Origin: Hyphococcus sp.
GTDB taxonomy: Bacteria; Pseudomonadota; Alphaproteobacteria; Caulobacterales; Parvularculaceae
NCBI GenBank assembly: GCA_028289605.1
Contig: JANQON010000006.1
Coordinates: forward strand, 1-64,000
Reading direction: 5' to 3'
DNA: 64,000 bases
Of the stretch, positions 18,503 to 30,821 are shown piece by piece. Made by a program: the position numbers and the translations under genes. The notes beneath the pieces are model-generated. The model saw nothing but the letters and a program-made list of their open reading frames with translations. It searched no databases and was not told the DNA's origin. Positions within the stretch are counted from its first letter, which is position 1. Every line of letters begins with the position of its first letter.

Positions 18503-19135
18503 TTAACCGCTCGATTCGTCAGTCACGACCCGGCTCGCCAGCACTTTGTCGATCAGCCCGAAGTCAGACGCCTCCTCCGGCGTCATGAAGTGGTCCCGAT
18601 CCAGGGTTTTCTCAATAGTTTCATAGGATTGGCCGGTGTGTTCGACGTAAATCTCGTTCAGCCGGCGTTTCAGCTTGATGATGTCCTGGGCGTGGCGCTC
18701 AATATCGGACGCCTGCCCCTGAAAGCCGCCGGAGGGCTGGTGGACCATGATCCGCGAATTCGGCAGCGAAAACCGCATGTCCTTCTCGCCCGCGGCGAGC
18801 AACAGCGACCCCATGGACGCGGCCATGCCGACGCACATGGTCGAAACGGCTGGCCGGATGTAGCGCATGGTGTCGTAAATCGCGAGGCCCGAGGTCACAA
18901 CGCCGCCGGGCGAGTTAATGTAAATGGAGATTTCCTTTTTCGGATTATCCGCCTCAAGGAAGAGAAGTTGGGCGACCGCCAGGGTCGACATCGCGTCGTG
19001 AACCGGCCCCGACAGAAAGATGATTCGTTCCTTCAACAGCCGCGAATAGATGTCATAGGCGCGTTCGCCGCGGCTCGATTGCTCCACCACCATGGGCACG
19101 AGCGTATTCATGAAAACGTCCTGGGGGTCCTTCAT
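18503..19135 (-). CDS. clpP: ATP-dependent Clp protease proteolytic subunit ClpP
   Basis: The 210-residue serine protease has Ser107 in GMAASMGS, His132 in [10 protein letters not shown] and Asp181 in LDRDHFM as the expected triad. The N-terminal [19 protein letters not shown] precedes the axial loop region. Tetradecamers form the chamber fed by ClpX. The start matches family length. It is followed by clpX on the same strand and preceded by tig. Confidence 0.98.
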   Translation of the reverse strand: MKDPQDVFMNTLVPMVVEQSSRGERAYDIYSRLLKERIIFLSGPVHDAMSTLAVAQLLFLEADNPKKEISIYINSPGGVVTSGLAIYDTMRYIRPAVSTMCVGMAASMGSLLLAAGEKDMRFSLPNSRIMVHQPSGGFQGQASDIERHAQDIIKLKRRLNEIYVEHTGQSYETIEKTLDRDHFMTPEEASDFGLIDKVLASRVVTDESSG

Positions 19136-19329
19136 CCTGATCCTCTTTGTCGGCCCGGCCGGGCCTTCTGAGCGGGCGATTCGGCGATCGCGTCGTCGTT
19201 AATATCAATCCTTAACATGGGGGCTTGCGAGCGCGGCGCCAGCCCCTTCGCCCTCACGGTAGCGAGTGCGCCTTAAGCGAGGGTTATTCTCTTGAAAAGG
19301 CAAGTTATTCTTCATTTGAACCGCACCGG

Positions 19330-19349
19330 TCCGGGACTCGTGTCCCGGA
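19330..19349 (-). terminator. Hairpin after tig
   Basis: A perfect 8-bp stem TCCGGGAC/GTCCCGGA with loop TCGT lies 65 bp after the tig stop. There is no clear T tract, so termination is uncertain, but it separates tig from clpP. Confidence 0.4.
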
Positions 19350-19413
19350 TGGAGCCGTCGTCGCCAACAGATCTTCATCGCCCCGCCGGACCGAGAAAAC
19401 GTCAGCCCGGCGC

Positions 19414-20760
19414 TCAGGCCGAGATTTCGTCGCCCTCGGGGTCTTCCATCAGCTGCTCTTTGGAGACGGTCTTTTCCGTCACCTCGGCGCGCTCAAGGAT
19501 GTAGTCGACGACTTTTTCCTCAAACAGGGGCGCGCGCAGCTGCTGCATGGCCTGCGGATTGTTCTGATAGAACTCCAGAACTTCCTTTTCCTGGCCGGGA
19601 TAGGCGCGCGCCGTATCGATCAACTGGCGTTGCATGTCTTCATTCGGCACCGACACGTCCGCCCGTTTGCCGATCTCGGCGAGGACCAGTCCCAAACGCA
19701 CGCGGCGCTCGGCGATAGTTCGGTACTCTTCTTTTAACTCGTCTTCAGACTTGTCCTTGTCTTCCTCGTCGAGTTCGGCGGATTGCACCTGGCGCCAAAT
19801 CTGATCGAATTCCGCATCCACCATGCCCTTGGGCAGTTCGAAATCATGGGCTGCGTCGAGCTTGTCGAGAAGCGCGCGCTTCACGTGGGCGCGAGAGAGT
19901 TGGGCGTAGTCCGCCTCGATACGTTCCTTGACCCGTTCCGTCAGTTCGTCGAGAGACTCTAGACCGACCTTTTTGGCGAGCTCATCGTCGATTTCGACTT
20001 TTTCCGGCGCTTTCACTTCATGAACGACAACGTCGAATGTCGCTTCCTTGCCGGCGAGATCTTTTGCGCCGTAGTCCTCGGGGAATGTGATCTCAATTTT
20101 GACGTCGCCGCCGGCGACCGCGCCGACCAACTGGTCTTCAAATCCGGGAATGAAGGTCTTTGATCCGAGAACGATATCGACCTTTTCGCCTTTGCCCCCT
20201 TCAAACTCCTCGCCGTCGACGCGGCCGACATAATCAACGCTGACCATGTCGCCGTCTTTCGCTTTCGCGTTCTTTTTACGCGGCGCGTAGGTCGTTTGCT
20301 GCTCGGCGATGCGCTGCAGCGCTTCGTCGATGTCGTCTTGCGGAAGGTCGGCGACGGGCTTGGTCAGTTTCAGCGCCGCAACGTCGGTTGGATCGAACGC
20401 CGGCAGGATTTCGGCCTGGACGTCGTATTCGAGGTCGGCTTTGCCCTCCATCACCTCTTCCATATTGGAATGGAATTCCGGTTGCGGCGGCGTCGCCGGC
20501 TGAAGATCGCGATCGGAAAACGCCTTTTGAGCCGTTTCGGTGACGACTTCCTGGACGATCTCGGACATCACGCCCTTGCCGTACAGTTTCTTAAGATACG
20601 AGACCGGCGCCTTGCCCTTGCGGAAGCCCTTCAGGTGCACCTGGCCCTTAATCTCGGTGAGCTTGGCCGTAAGCTTTTCGTTGAGCTCCTCGGCGGGCAC
20701 TTTCACCAGAAACCGTCGATCCAGGCCTTCGGCGCTCTTTTCGGTAACTTCCATCGTCAT
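19414..20760 (-). CDS. tig: Trigger factor (ribosome-associated chaperone)
   Basis: The 448-residue product has the ribosome-docking signature GFRKGKAPVSYLKKLYG near residue 45, the FKBP-type peptidyl-prolyl isomerase domain (about 155-245, DMVSVDYVGRVDGEEFEGG), and the long helical C-terminal arms. It binds nascent chains at the exit tunnel. The frame can be extended 49 codons upstream, but that part simply translates tRNA-Leu, so I start at the ATG at 20760 (MTMEVTEK). A second in-frame ATG two codons later is equally possible. Confidence 0.97.
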   Translation of the reverse strand: MTMEVTEKSAEGLDRRFLVKVPAEELNEKLTAKLTEIKGQVHLKGFRKGKAPVSYLKKLYGKGVMSEIVQEVVTETAQKAFSDRDLQPATPPQPEFHSNMEEVMEGKADLEYDVQAEILPAFDPTDVAALKLTKPVADLPQDDIDEALQRIAEQQTTYAPRKKNAKAKDGDMVSVDYVGRVDGEEFEGGKGEKVDIVLGSKTFIPGFEDQLVGAVAGGDVKIEITFPEDYGAKDLAGKEATFDVVVHEVKAPEKVEIDDELAKKVGLESLDELTERVKERIEADYAQLSRAHVKRALLDKLDAAHDFELPKGMVDAEFDQIWRQVQSAELDEEDKDKSEDELKEEYRTIAERRVRLGLVLAEIGKRADVSVPNEDMQRQLIDTARAYPGQEKEVLEFYQNNPQAMQQLRAPLFEEKVVDYILERAEVTEKTVSKEQLMEDPEGDEISA

Positions 20761-20828
20761 TCGTCTCGCTGCTTCCGGCTCGGCCGGGATGAATTCTGTC
20801 CTCAATTTCGCCGCCCCCAGGCGAGGCC

Positions 20829-20913
20829 TGGTGCGGATGAGAGGACTCGAACCTCCACGGGTCGCCCCACTGGAACCTAAATCCAGCGCGTCTACCAGTT
20901 CCGCCACATCCGC
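20829..20913 (-). tRNA. tRNA-Leu (anticodon TAG)
   Basis: The minus strand gives an 85-base class II tRNA: acceptor GCGGATG/CATCCGC, anticodon arm CTGGA-TTTAGGT-TCCAG with anticodon TAG, a long variable arm, and T arm GAGG-TTCGAGT-CCTC, with an encoded CCA end. It lies 68 bp upstream of tig on the same strand. Confidence 0.97.
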
Positions 20914-21050
20914 ATGGCTGGCTCAGCCCAAAAGCAAAAAAGAAGCCTTCTAAAGACTTCGATCTCGCATACCGGAAGGGCCGAAAACGCGCTTCTATAG
21001 CAGGGAATCCGCTGCTGTCGAGGCCCTGCGCACGATTGCGGGAACCGCCG

Positions 21051-21538
21051 TCAGAACCGCTTCTCGAACCACATCACATCGTGATAGCGCCCGAATTTGC
21101 GCCCAACCTCATTCAGCGTGGAGACATGTCTGAACTGAAACGCCTCGTGGAGCGCCGCCGAAGCCGGATTGGGCGCGACGATCAGCCCGTAGGCGCGGTG
21201 GAGATCGACGGCGCCAAGGGCCTCGAATAAGGCCGCATAGAGCGCGCGGCCGACGCCGCGCCCGGCATGGGCCGGATCGACGAAAACGCTGGTTTTCACC
21301 GACGTGCCGTAGGCGGGACGCTGATCGAAAGGCGCCGCATTGGCGAAACCCAGCAGACGATTTTCCGTTTCTGCGACGAATACCGGATGACGCCCGTCCG
21401 CGCCCAACCGCGCTAGCCAGGCGATCCTTTCCGATTGCGAAATCGGTTCGGTCTCAAACGTCGCAGGGCTGTTGAGGATGAACGGATTGTAGACGTCGTT
21501 GATCCCGGAAGCGTCAGCCTCACCCGCCCGTCGGACCA

Positions 21539-21542
<4 letters not shown>
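21051..21542 (-). CDS. GNAT acetyltransferase, phosphinothricin acetyltransferase-like
   Basis: The 163-residue product has the Pat/MddA pattern: R.AGEADASGINDVYNPFI at the start, TFETEP, VAETENRLLGFANAAPF, then the acetyl-CoA loop GRGVGRALYAAL and the C-terminal GLIVAPNPASAALHEAFQF. Relatives acetylate methionine sulfone or sulfoximine, phosphinothricin or similar amino-acid analogues. The start overlaps the stop of nnr (ATGA) on the same strand, so it is translated with it. Two ATG codons in tandem could serve as start. Confidence 0.88.
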
Positions 21543-24146
<2,604 letters not shown>

Positions 24147-24230
24147 GACAGGCGGCGGCGACTGCATTATTGCTTTGGACTCAACCAAGCATGGGAGATT
24201 TCTGATTCTACCTTGCCCCTGAGCTCGCTC

Positions 24231-24302
24231 ATCCCGGCGTAGGCCGGGATCTGCAAACACCCCCCAACAGCAAGTTTCATGAAACCCCGGCCTTCGCCGG
24301 GG
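24231..24302. repeat. REP/BIME-like pair of palindromes, copy 1
   Basis: Two hairpins face each other: ATCCCGGC-GTAG-GCCGGGAT (24231-24250) and CCCCGGC-CTTC-GCCGGGG (24285-24302). They are preceded by GCTC and followed by GTGAGCGG in inverted sense. The layout is like copy 2 at 27267-27379. Such repeats are mobilised by REP-associated transposases and sit between convergent genes, where they can end transcripts. Confidence 0.8.
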
Positions 24303-24419
24303 TGAGCGGATGAAACAAATTCTTGGTCATCGGAATGAGCGGCCAATGGAAAGATCGGATTGATTTCCCGTCATTGCGCAAAAAGCCCGGCGGGTATCCT
24401 CCTGATGCTCCCGCCCCCT

Positions 24420-25379
24420 TCATCGCAACGATCCCAAGCGCCGTGTAACCTCCGCTGCAATCTCAGCCGTCGCATCAATCGGCGCGGCGTCAAACGGCGC
24501 GGCGTCACCGACGAACGCGCGGACCCTCCCGACCGTTTCCAATTGTTTCACAAACCAGTCGAGCTTTGGCGCCATCCCTTGCGGACGCCATGCATAGACG
24601 CCCGCATGCGTGCTCGCCGCTTCGCTCAACATATTGTGGGAGTCGGCGGCCACAATCAGAGCGTCCGATAACGCCAGGATCTCGGGATAGGGATTGGCGC
24701 CCTCGCCGTTCCAGAAATGAGGGTTTAAGTCTTTCAACGCCGCCTCAAGCCGCGCGACAAAGGCGGGCGGCGTGCGCCGCGACGGCGTGACGGCGAGCGA
24801 TGCATAATCGGTCATCGCCGTCCTTATCTTCGCGGCCAGCGCCGACGCGCTGGCGGCGTCGTACCGGGCGCCGCCGCTGGGACCGCCGAGCACCAGTCCA
24901 AGGATCGGCCGTTCAAGGCGCGCGATCGCCGCGTCCGGATTCGCGCCGGCGCCGGCGATCGCCGGCTGCAGCCCGTGCGGCGACGTTAGGGTGGAAAAAA
25001 CATTGCCGCCGGTGCGACGGTCATGGGCGGGCGCCCAGATGAGGTCGGCGAAAAGGGCGGGAAGTCGCGGATCCTTGAGGATCGCTACGAAGGTTTCTCC
25101 CTCCCCCCGTTTTTTGATTGCGTGCGCGAATGGAATGGCGCGCCGACCCGACGCGATCACAATATCCGGAAACGGAAACGCGATAGGGCTTCCCTCCCGG
25201 TCGGGCGCATCGCGCGGGTCGATCGGTCCCCAGGGCGCCATCCATTCAAAAGGAAACCGCAGCGTCACCGTCTTTTCGACAACCGCCCCGCCGAGCGCCG
25301 CGGCGAGCCCTGCGCATTGCACGCGGTCGCCGATCTTGCCGTCCGTGATCGTCCATATGGTCGGTCGCGACTCGACCAT
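24420..25379 (-). CDS. ELM1/GtrOC1-like protein (DUF1022)
   Basis: The 319-residue product matches the mitochondrial-fission ELM1 family found in alphaproteobacteria: TIWTITDGKIGDRVQCAGLA at the start, FPDIVIASGRRAIPFA, ILKDPRLP, LVLGGPSGG, VTPSRRTPPAFV and ADSHNMLSEAASTHAGVYAW. The fold resembles GT-B glycosyltransferases, with a Rossmann-type nucleotide-sugar site likely around LGGPSGG. The bacterial role is unknown; a cell-envelope sugar transfer is plausible. It lies between the glnB and glnA genes on the opposite strand. Confidence 0.88.
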   Translation of the reverse strand: MVESRPTIWTITDGKIGDRVQCAGLAAALGGAVVEKTVTLRFPFEWMAPWGPIDPRDAPDREGSPIAFPFPDIVIASGRRAIPFAHAIKKRGEGETFVAILKDPRLPALFADLIWAPAHDRRTGGNVFSTLTSPHGLQPAIAGAGANPDAAIARLERPILGLVLGGPSGGARYDAASASALAAKIRTAMTDYASLAVTPSRRTPPAFVARLEAALKDLNPHFWNGEGANPYPEILALSDALIVAADSHNMLSEAASTHAGVYAWRPQGMAPKLDWFVKQLETVGRVRAFVGDAAPFDAAPIDATAEIAAEVTRRLGSLR

Positions 25380-25485
25380 TGCTACGTCATTTTCCTGACG
25401 TCGCCAGTTTTCGCAGACGCGATTCGGCGATTGACACTTTTAGCAGTAGGTCGCATTTTCCTCTCGTTTTGCGCGTAAAAGTTCC

Positions 25486-25514
25486 AAAATTTTGCTATTT
25501 TCTTGCAAAATTTT
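25486..25514. promoter_or_regulatory. Perfect 10-bp inverted repeat upstream of glnA
   Basis: AAAATTTTGC (25486-25495) and GCAAAATTTT (25505-25514) with a 9-base spacer lie about 160 bp before the glnA start in the AT-rich gap shared with the ELM1 gene. Two copies of GGCACAAAT (25631-25639 and 25647-25655), 16 bp apart, lie nearer the start. Neither resembles the NtrC consensus I know. Confidence 0.5.
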
Positions 25515-25671
25515 CCGATGAAATGCTGCAGCGCAATATTTTTCTTGTCACGTCGGCGCTTATCGCCTCATCTATTAACGAGCTTGCCAAGCCTGCGCTC
25601 TGGTCATTCGATTAGGGCGTTTCTTTAAAGGGCACAAATTCAATACGGCACAAATAAGGGAGCCAGCATAA

Positions 25672-27078
25672 ATGAGCGCAGACGCGGTTTTGAAACGGAT
25701 CAAAGACGAGAAGATCAAGTATGTCGATCTTCGTTTCACTGACCCGAAAGGCAAGTGGCAACACGTCACCTTCGATCAATCCCTGGTGGACGCAGATTTC
25801 TTCGCTGACGGGTCAATGTTTGACGGATCCTCGATCGCGGGATGGAAGGCGATCAATGAGTCCGACATGGTGCTGATGCCCGATCCGGGAACCGCCGTGC
25901 TCGATCCTTTTTTCGCCCAGCCGACGCTGTCGATCTTTTGCGACATTCTTGAACCGTCGACGGGCCAACCCTACGCCCGGGACCCGCGGACGACCGCCAA
26001 AGCGGCTGAAGCGTTCCTGAAATCTTCCGGCGCCGGCGATAACGCCTTTTTTGGCCCGGAAGCGGAGTTTTTCGTCTTCGACGATATTCGATGGTCGACG
26101 GATCAAAACAACATCGGCGTCGCCATCGACTCTGTCGAAGGCCCCTACAATTCGTCGACCGACTATGACACCGGCAATCTCGGACACCGGCCGGGACCGA
26201 AAGGCGGTTATTTCCCGGTGCCGCCGGTGGACTCCGCCCAGGACATGCGCTCTGAAATGCTGTCCGTCATGACCGAGATGGGCATCGAGCCGGAAAAGCA
26301 CCACCACGAAGTGGCGCCGTCTCAACACGAGCTCGGCATGAAGTTCTCTACGCTGACGACCATGGCCGATCGCCTTCAGATTTACAAATACATCGTGCAC
26401 CAGGTCGCGGCCGGATACGGCAAGTCGGCGACATTTATGCCGAAGCCGATTTTCAACGACAACGGTTCGGGCATGCATGTTCACCAGTCCATCTGGAAGG
26501 ACGGCCAGCCCCTGTTCGCCGGCGATCGTTACGCGGACCTGTCGGAAACGTGCCTCTACTACATTGGCGGCATCATCAAACACGCCAAGTCAATCAACGC
26601 TTTCGCCAACGCCACCACGAACAGCTACAAGCGTTTGGTGCCGGGCTTTGAAGCGCCAGTGCTGCTCGCCTATTCCGCGCGCAATCGTTCCGCGTCGGTG
26701 CGCATCCCCTGGGTTGCTTCGGCCAAAGGCAAACGGATTGAAACCCGGTTCCCGGACGCTTCCGGCAACCCCTATCTGACCTTCTCCGCGCTTTTAATGG
26801 CGGGCCTCGACGGTATCGAAAACAAGATCCATCCGGGCGACCCCATGGACAAGGACCTGTATGATCTGCCGCCGGAAGAACTGAAGGACATCCCGACCGT
26901 CTGTGCGTCTCTGCGCGATGCGCTGACCTCGCTCGATCACGACCGCGAGTTCCTGAAAAAGGGCAACGTCTTTAACGACGATCAGATCGACGCCTATATC
27001 GATTTGAAGATGGAAGAGGTGGAACGGTTTGAAACAACACCGCATCCGGTCGAGTTTGCGATGTATTATTCGGTGTAA
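25672..27078 (+). CDS. glnA: Glutamine synthetase type I
   Basis: The 468-residue enzyme makes glutamine from glutamate, ammonia and ATP as a dodecamer. Visible signatures include the N-terminal beta-Grasp part ([20 protein letters not shown]), [24 protein letters not shown] with metal-binding Glu, the ATP-site segment ([16 protein letters not shown]), NRSASVRIP, and adenylylation site Tyr397 in DLYDLPPEE. Presence of that Tyr predicts control by GlnE, and thereby by PII. The ATG has AAGGGAG nine bases upstream. A strong terminator follows. Confidence 0.98.
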   Translation: MSADAVLKRIKDEKIKYVDLRFTDPKGKWQHVTFDQSLVDADFFADGSMFDGSSIAGWKAINESDMVLMPDPGTAVLDPFFAQPTLSIFCDILEPSTGQPYARDPRTTAKAAEAFLKSSGAGDNAFFGPEAEFFVFDDIRWSTDQNNIGVAIDSVEGPYNSSTDYDTGNLGHRPGPKGGYFPVPPVDSAQDMRSEMLSVMTEMGIEPEKHHHEVAPSQHELGMKFSTLTTMADRLQIYKYIVHQVAAGYGKSATFMPKPIFNDNGSGMHVHQSIWKDGQPLFAGDRYADLSETCLYYIGGIIKHAKSINAFANATTNSYKRLVPGFEAPVLLAYSARNRSASVRIPWVASAKGKRIETRFPDASGNPYLTFSALLMAGLDGIENKIHPGDPMDKDLYDLPPEELKDIPTVCASLRDALTSLDHDREFLKKGNVFNDDQIDAYIDLKMEEVERFETTPHPVEFAMYYSV

Positions 27079-27105
27079 GCCGAATAGGACAGTTTTGGGG
27101 GAAAG

Positions 27106-27136
27106 GCCGGGACGCGCGAGCGCCCGGCTTTTTTTT
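27106..27136 (+). terminator. Intrinsic terminator of glnA
   Basis: A GC-rich stem GCCGGGxCGC / GCGCCCGGC region with one bulged A is followed by eight T (27129-27136). It lies 28 bp after the glnA stop. Confidence 0.9.
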
Positions 27137-27266
27137 GAACATTTCTCCATCTCCGGCCGAGGATTGGCGGCGCCTTCAGCGTAGAAAAAGATCCTCAATG
27201 CTGGAACCATTGTTGTGTCTTTAAAACGACGCACAGAGATTGTTTGAACGTGCTTTCGCCCCGCTC

Positions 27267-27379
27267 ATTCCCGCGAAAGCGGGAATCCAGAGGCCTCATT
27301 CGCGCCGCCTCAAAACCAACACCGAAGCTCGCGGGAATTCGTGACTATAGTCGACGTGGATCCCCGCTTTCGCGGGGAT
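27267..27379. repeat. REP/BIME-like pair of palindromes, copy 2
   Basis: Two inverted hairpins ATTCCCGC-GAAA-GCGGGAAT (27267-27286) and ATCCCCGC-TTTC-GCGGGGAT (27360-27379) are framed by CGCTC on the left and GAGCGG on the right. The same plan occurs at 24231-24302. It fills the gap between convergent glnA and the PQQ dehydrogenase gene, 27079-27488, which otherwise holds no gene. Confidence 0.8.
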
Positions 27380-27488
27380 GAGCGGCGTACAGATAGTCTC
27401 AGTTTACTGCTGCAAAAAACCGCTCACCCCGACGCCTGCGCGCGATGGCGCACATTTGCACATCATGACTGAAACCGGGACCATCTCA

Positions 27489-29504
27489 TCACGGCAGCGC
27501 GAAGGCGATCAGGCTGTCGCCGAGCGTCGTCCCCATGCGCGCCTGACCGCCGGCGTAAACCACAACATACTGCCGACCTTTCCATTCATAGGTCATCGGA
27601 GTCGCCTGTGCGCTCGCGGGAAGAGCGCCCTGCCAGAGTTCTTCGCCCGAGGCGATGTCGAACGCCCGCAAATAGTTATCCATGGCCGCGCCGATGAAGA
27701 CCAGCCCTCCGGCGGTTGCGATCGGCCCGCCGACATTAGGCGTGCCGAGCTTCAGCTTCATGCCGCCGGCCAGTTCTTCAACCGTGCCGAACGTCTTGCG
27801 CCAGACGATCTCGCCCGTTCCCAGATCAACAGCCGCGATCACGCCCCATGGCGGCGGCGTGCAGGGCAAACCGAGCGGCGACACCAGGACTTCGCGCTTC
27901 ATCCCAAAGGGCGCGCCGGTTTGGGGACTGACTTCCGACTCGTGGAATACGCGCGTCATTTCCGGCACGTCTTTTTCCGGAATGAGCTGAACATGATGGG
28001 CGATGTTGCTCATATTGACGACCAGCAGATTGCGCGCGGCGTCATAGGCGGCGCCGCCCCAATTGGCGCCGCCGCTGTTGGCCGGATAGATCAGCGTTCC
28101 TTGCGTCGACGGCGGCGTGTAAAGACCCTCGCTCTGAGAATTGCGAATCAACCTGGCGCAGGCGCGCTTGTCGAAAATCGTGAGGCCGAAAGCGTCCGCC
28201 GGCGAAACGCGATTGGGCACGACCGGCGGGGTCAAAACCGGGAACGGCTGGGTGGGCGATAAAACCTCTCCGTCGACGGCGGTTTGCGGCGCGGCGCGTT
28301 CTTCAACGGGCAAAAAAGGTTCGCCAGTTTCTCTGTCGAGCACAAAAACGAGGCCCATTTTTGTGACTTGCGCCACGACATCGCGCCATGCGCCGTTTTT
28401 CCACACGGAATAAAGCCCTGGCTGTGCGGAAACATCATAGTCCCAGACATCGTGATGAACCGTCTGGAAACTCCAGCGCACCGCACCGGTTTCGCCGTCA
28501 AGAGCGACCACCGAGTTGGCGTGGCGATTATCGCCGGGCCGCAATCCGCCGTAGAAATCAGGACTCGCACTCGACGTTGGGAGAAAGACGAGGCCGCGAT
28601 CGCGATCGACGGACATCGGCGCCCAGACATTGGCGTGCCCCTCAACAGGCGGCGCGGCCCCTTGCCAGTCCGCCGTCGCCTCAGCCCCTCGCGGAATGGG
28701 ATCGAACGACCATTTGGACTCGCCCGTGCGCGCATCAAAAGCGCGAACGGCGCCGCTTGGGGCGATCACCCGGGCGTTATCGGAAATGGCGGATCCGACA
28801 ATGACCGTATCGTGAATAACAACCGGCGGAGACGTGATCTGGAACTCTCCGGGCCAGATCAAATCCATTCCCGGATCAATGGCGACGGTTCCGTTATCGC
28901 CGAACGCGGCGCAAGGCTCTCCGGTCTTTGCGTCGACCGCAATCAGGCGACTGTCGTTTGTCCCCATGAAAATCCGGGACGCGCACGCTTCGCCGTTTGC
29001 CGCGCCGTCATCGCGCCAATACGCGACCCCGCGACAGACAAACTGATTAGCAGGCTGCAGATCGAGACTGACGTTCGAATCGAAGCGCCATATTTCTTCG
29101 CCAGAACCGGGATCGACGGCAATGATCTCGTTATAGGGCGTACATAAGACGAGCGCGTCGTCGACAAGAATAGGCGTCGCCTCTGTCGCGCTGCGCCGCT
29201 TGGCCTTATCCGGCCGCGCCATGTCACCGGTTTTGTATTCCCAGGCAGGCGCAAGAGCGCCCACATTGTTCGCCGTAATTTGATCCAGCGCCGAATAGCG
29301 CGAGCCGCCGGCGTCGCCGCCGTAATGCGTCCACCCGGCGGAATAAGAAACGCGTCCGCCGCCATGGGCGTCCGCGCGTCCGTCAATGTCGAGCGCATCG
29401 ACGCCGCCCATGACGCCCGGCAATGATCCGCCAAGGAACACGACGGCCAGCACGACAAGGACCACGGCGCCGCCTGCCGCGACCAGCGTTCTTGTTCGGA
29501 TCAT
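27489..29504 (-). CDS. PQQ-dependent (quinoprotein) dehydrogenase, membrane-anchored
   Basis: The 671-residue product has one N-terminal TM helix (residues 8-30), then an eight-bladed propeller with GWTHYGGDAGGSRYSALDQI, LAPAWEYKTGD, EATPILVDDALVLCTPYNEI, the HHDVWDYDV motif and the closing blade EWKGRQYVVVYAGGQ. This fits the glucose/quinate/shikimate class but lacks the four extra N-terminal membrane helices of E. coli Gcd. It would oxidise an alcohol or sugar in the periplasm and pass electrons to quinone; the substrate is unknown. It lies 15 bp downstream of the desaturase gene on the same strand, likely co-transcribed. Confidence 0.9.
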   Translation of the reverse strand: MIRTRTLVAAGGAVVLVVLAVVFLGGSLPGVMGGVDALDIDGRADAHGGGRVSYSAGWTHYGGDAGGSRYSALDQITANNVGALAPAWEYKTGDMARPDKAKRRSATEATPILVDDALVLCTPYNEIIAVDPGSGEEIWRFDSNVSLDLQPANQFVCRGVAYWRDDGAANGEACASRIFMGTNDSRLIAVDAKTGEPCAAFGDNGTVAIDPGMDLIWPGEFQITSPPVVIHDTVIVGSAISDNARVIAPSGAVRAFDARTGESKWSFDPIPRGAEATADWQGAAPPVEGHANVWAPMSVDRDRGLVFLPTSSASPDFYGGLRPGDNRHANSVVALDGETGAVRWSFQTVHHDVWDYDVSAQPGLYSVWKNGAWRDVVAQVTKMGLVFVLDRETGEPFLPVEERAAPQTAVDGEVLSPTQPFPVLTPPVVPNRVSPADAFGLTIFDKRACARLIRNSQSEGLYTPPSTQGTLIYPANSGGANWGGAAYDAARNLLVVNMSNIAHHVQLIPEKDVPEMTRVFHESEVSPQTGAPFGMKREVLVSPLGLPCTPPPWGVIAAVDLGTGEIVWRKTFGTVEELAGGMKLKLGTPNVGGPIATAGGLVFIGAAMDNYLRAFDIASGEELWQGALPASAQATPMTYEWKGRQYVVVYAGGQARMGTTLGDSLIAFALP

Positions 29505-29519
29505 GGGTCTGTCCCTCCC

Positions 29520-30821
29520 CTATCCGTTGTCGTCGAGGCTCGCTATGGGAGCACGATTTCGCCCCGCAATACAGCCCGGAACGGCGTCGACGCGGCGCCA
29601 GATCTGCGTCCGGCAAAAGACAAGCGCGCATCCTTTGAGCTTCAAGGACCCGTCAGGCAAGGGCGTAATCTTGCCCCGATAGGTGCGTCCGTCCTCCGGG
29701 TTCGCCAACCAGCCTCCTTGCCAACGCCCGTCTTCCCAATGAAAACCGCCGAGCAGGCTGAGCGTTTCGCCGACCGGAAGCACCTCCGCATCCCAGGCCC
29801 AAACCATGTCGCCGCAAAGCATTTCTCCATCCTCTTTACAGGGCGCGAACCGGACATGAGCGCCGTGCCCCTGCGTTGCGTAAACGCCTTCGGGAACAAG
29901 CGGCGACGTTGCGTTCATGGTCGCCAGACCGGGCGAGGACGGCGACATCAAGACGGCGATGATGGCGACCGCAAGCGCTAAAGGGACGGCCGGCTGCCGC
30001 AGCGCCGCCACAGCGGAGCCGTCAAGCGGCTTTCGGACCGCTTCAGCGAACTTCTCATCGTAAAGCGGGTGTTCGGTCCCCATCACCCGATCCCACCAGG
30101 TGAAATAGAGCCCGAAATTCCAGCCCGCCTGGGCGTGATGCAGGTCGTGATGGGTGACCGTCGTCAGCCAGCCGAAGACCGGCCGGCCGCTGCGCCAGCT
30201 GGGAAAAATCTCATAACCGCAATGACCAATCGCGTTCCGGAACATCATGTGGCTGAGGAAGATGAAAATCGCGAGCGGCGAGGCCGGAATCAGCAACAGC
30301 GCCACAGGTAAATAGAGGGCGTTGATGAACGCCTCGCTGACGTCAAAGGAGTAGGCGGTCCACGGCGTTGGATGATGCGACTTGTGATGCGTGCGGTGGA
30401 CGCGTCGGAACAGCGTCGGGTGATGAATGGCGCGATGGGTCCAGTAGAACCAGGCGTCGTGCAAGACGATCAACAATGCGACCGAAAAAGCGAAATATCC
30501 CCAGCCTCGCTCCGCCGGGTCAAGATAAACGTCGATGAGACCGAGTTTGCGGAGCGCGAAAATCGTCGTCCCGACCATCGCGAAAATCGCCGCGGTTCGG
30601 ATCGAGGTCAAAATCTCCCGCCGCATCTGTGCGCGGCCAGGCGTTTTCCCACGGATTTTGCGCCCGGCGAGCCGACGCGCCAACAACACGTTCACCAGAA
30701 GAAACACGCCGCCCGCCCAGATGAAGTAGCGGGACATATCGAACTGAACGATGTGAATGTAGGCGCTCGCCAAGTCAGCGAGATCAAAAGCGGCGGGAAG
30801 AAATTGGCTGTCGTCTTGCAT
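29520..30821 (-). CDS. Sterol desaturase / fatty acid hydroxylase fused to a DUF2147-like domain
   Basis: The 433-residue product has an N-terminal half that is a di-iron membrane hydroxylase with histidine clusters HDAWFYWTHRAIHH (121-134), HRTHHKSHH (142-150) and THHDLHHAQ (224-230), and four to five membrane segments. After a last hydrophobic stretch (280-293), residues 308-410 look like DUF2147: GVYATQGHGAHVRF, CGDMVWAW, GGFHWEDGRWQGGWLANPEDGRTY, LKGCALVFCRTQIWRR. This normally is a separate small secreted domain. With a TM end before it, it would face the periplasm. The reaction is unknown; bacterial relatives act on sterols, hopanoids, carotenoids or lipids. Confidence 0.85.
   Translation of the reverse strand: MQDDSQFLPAAFDLADLASAYIHIVQFDMSRYFIWAGGVFLLVNVLLARRLAGRKIRGKTPGRAQMRREILTSIRTAAIFAMVGTTIFALRKLGLIDVYLDPAERGWGYFAFSVALLIVLHDAWFYWTHRAIHHPTLFRRVHRTHHKSHHPTPWTAYSFDVSEAFINALYLPVALLLIPASPLAIFIFLSHMMFRNAIGHCGYEIFPSWRSGRPVFGWLTTVTHHDLHHAQAGWNFGLYFTWWDRVMGTEHPLYDEKFAEAVRKPLDGSAVAALRQPAVPLALAVAIIAVLMSPSSPGLATMNATSPLVPEGVYATQGHGAHVRFAPCKEDGEMLCGDMVWAWDAEVLPVGETLSLLGGFHWEDGRWQGGWLANPEDGRTYRGKITPLPDGSLKLKGCALVFCRTQIWRRVDAVPGCIAGRNRAPIASLDDNG

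Noticed and set aside
20761-20907. Upstream extension of tig by 49 codons
   Set aside because: The added part is the translated tRNA-Leu(TAG).
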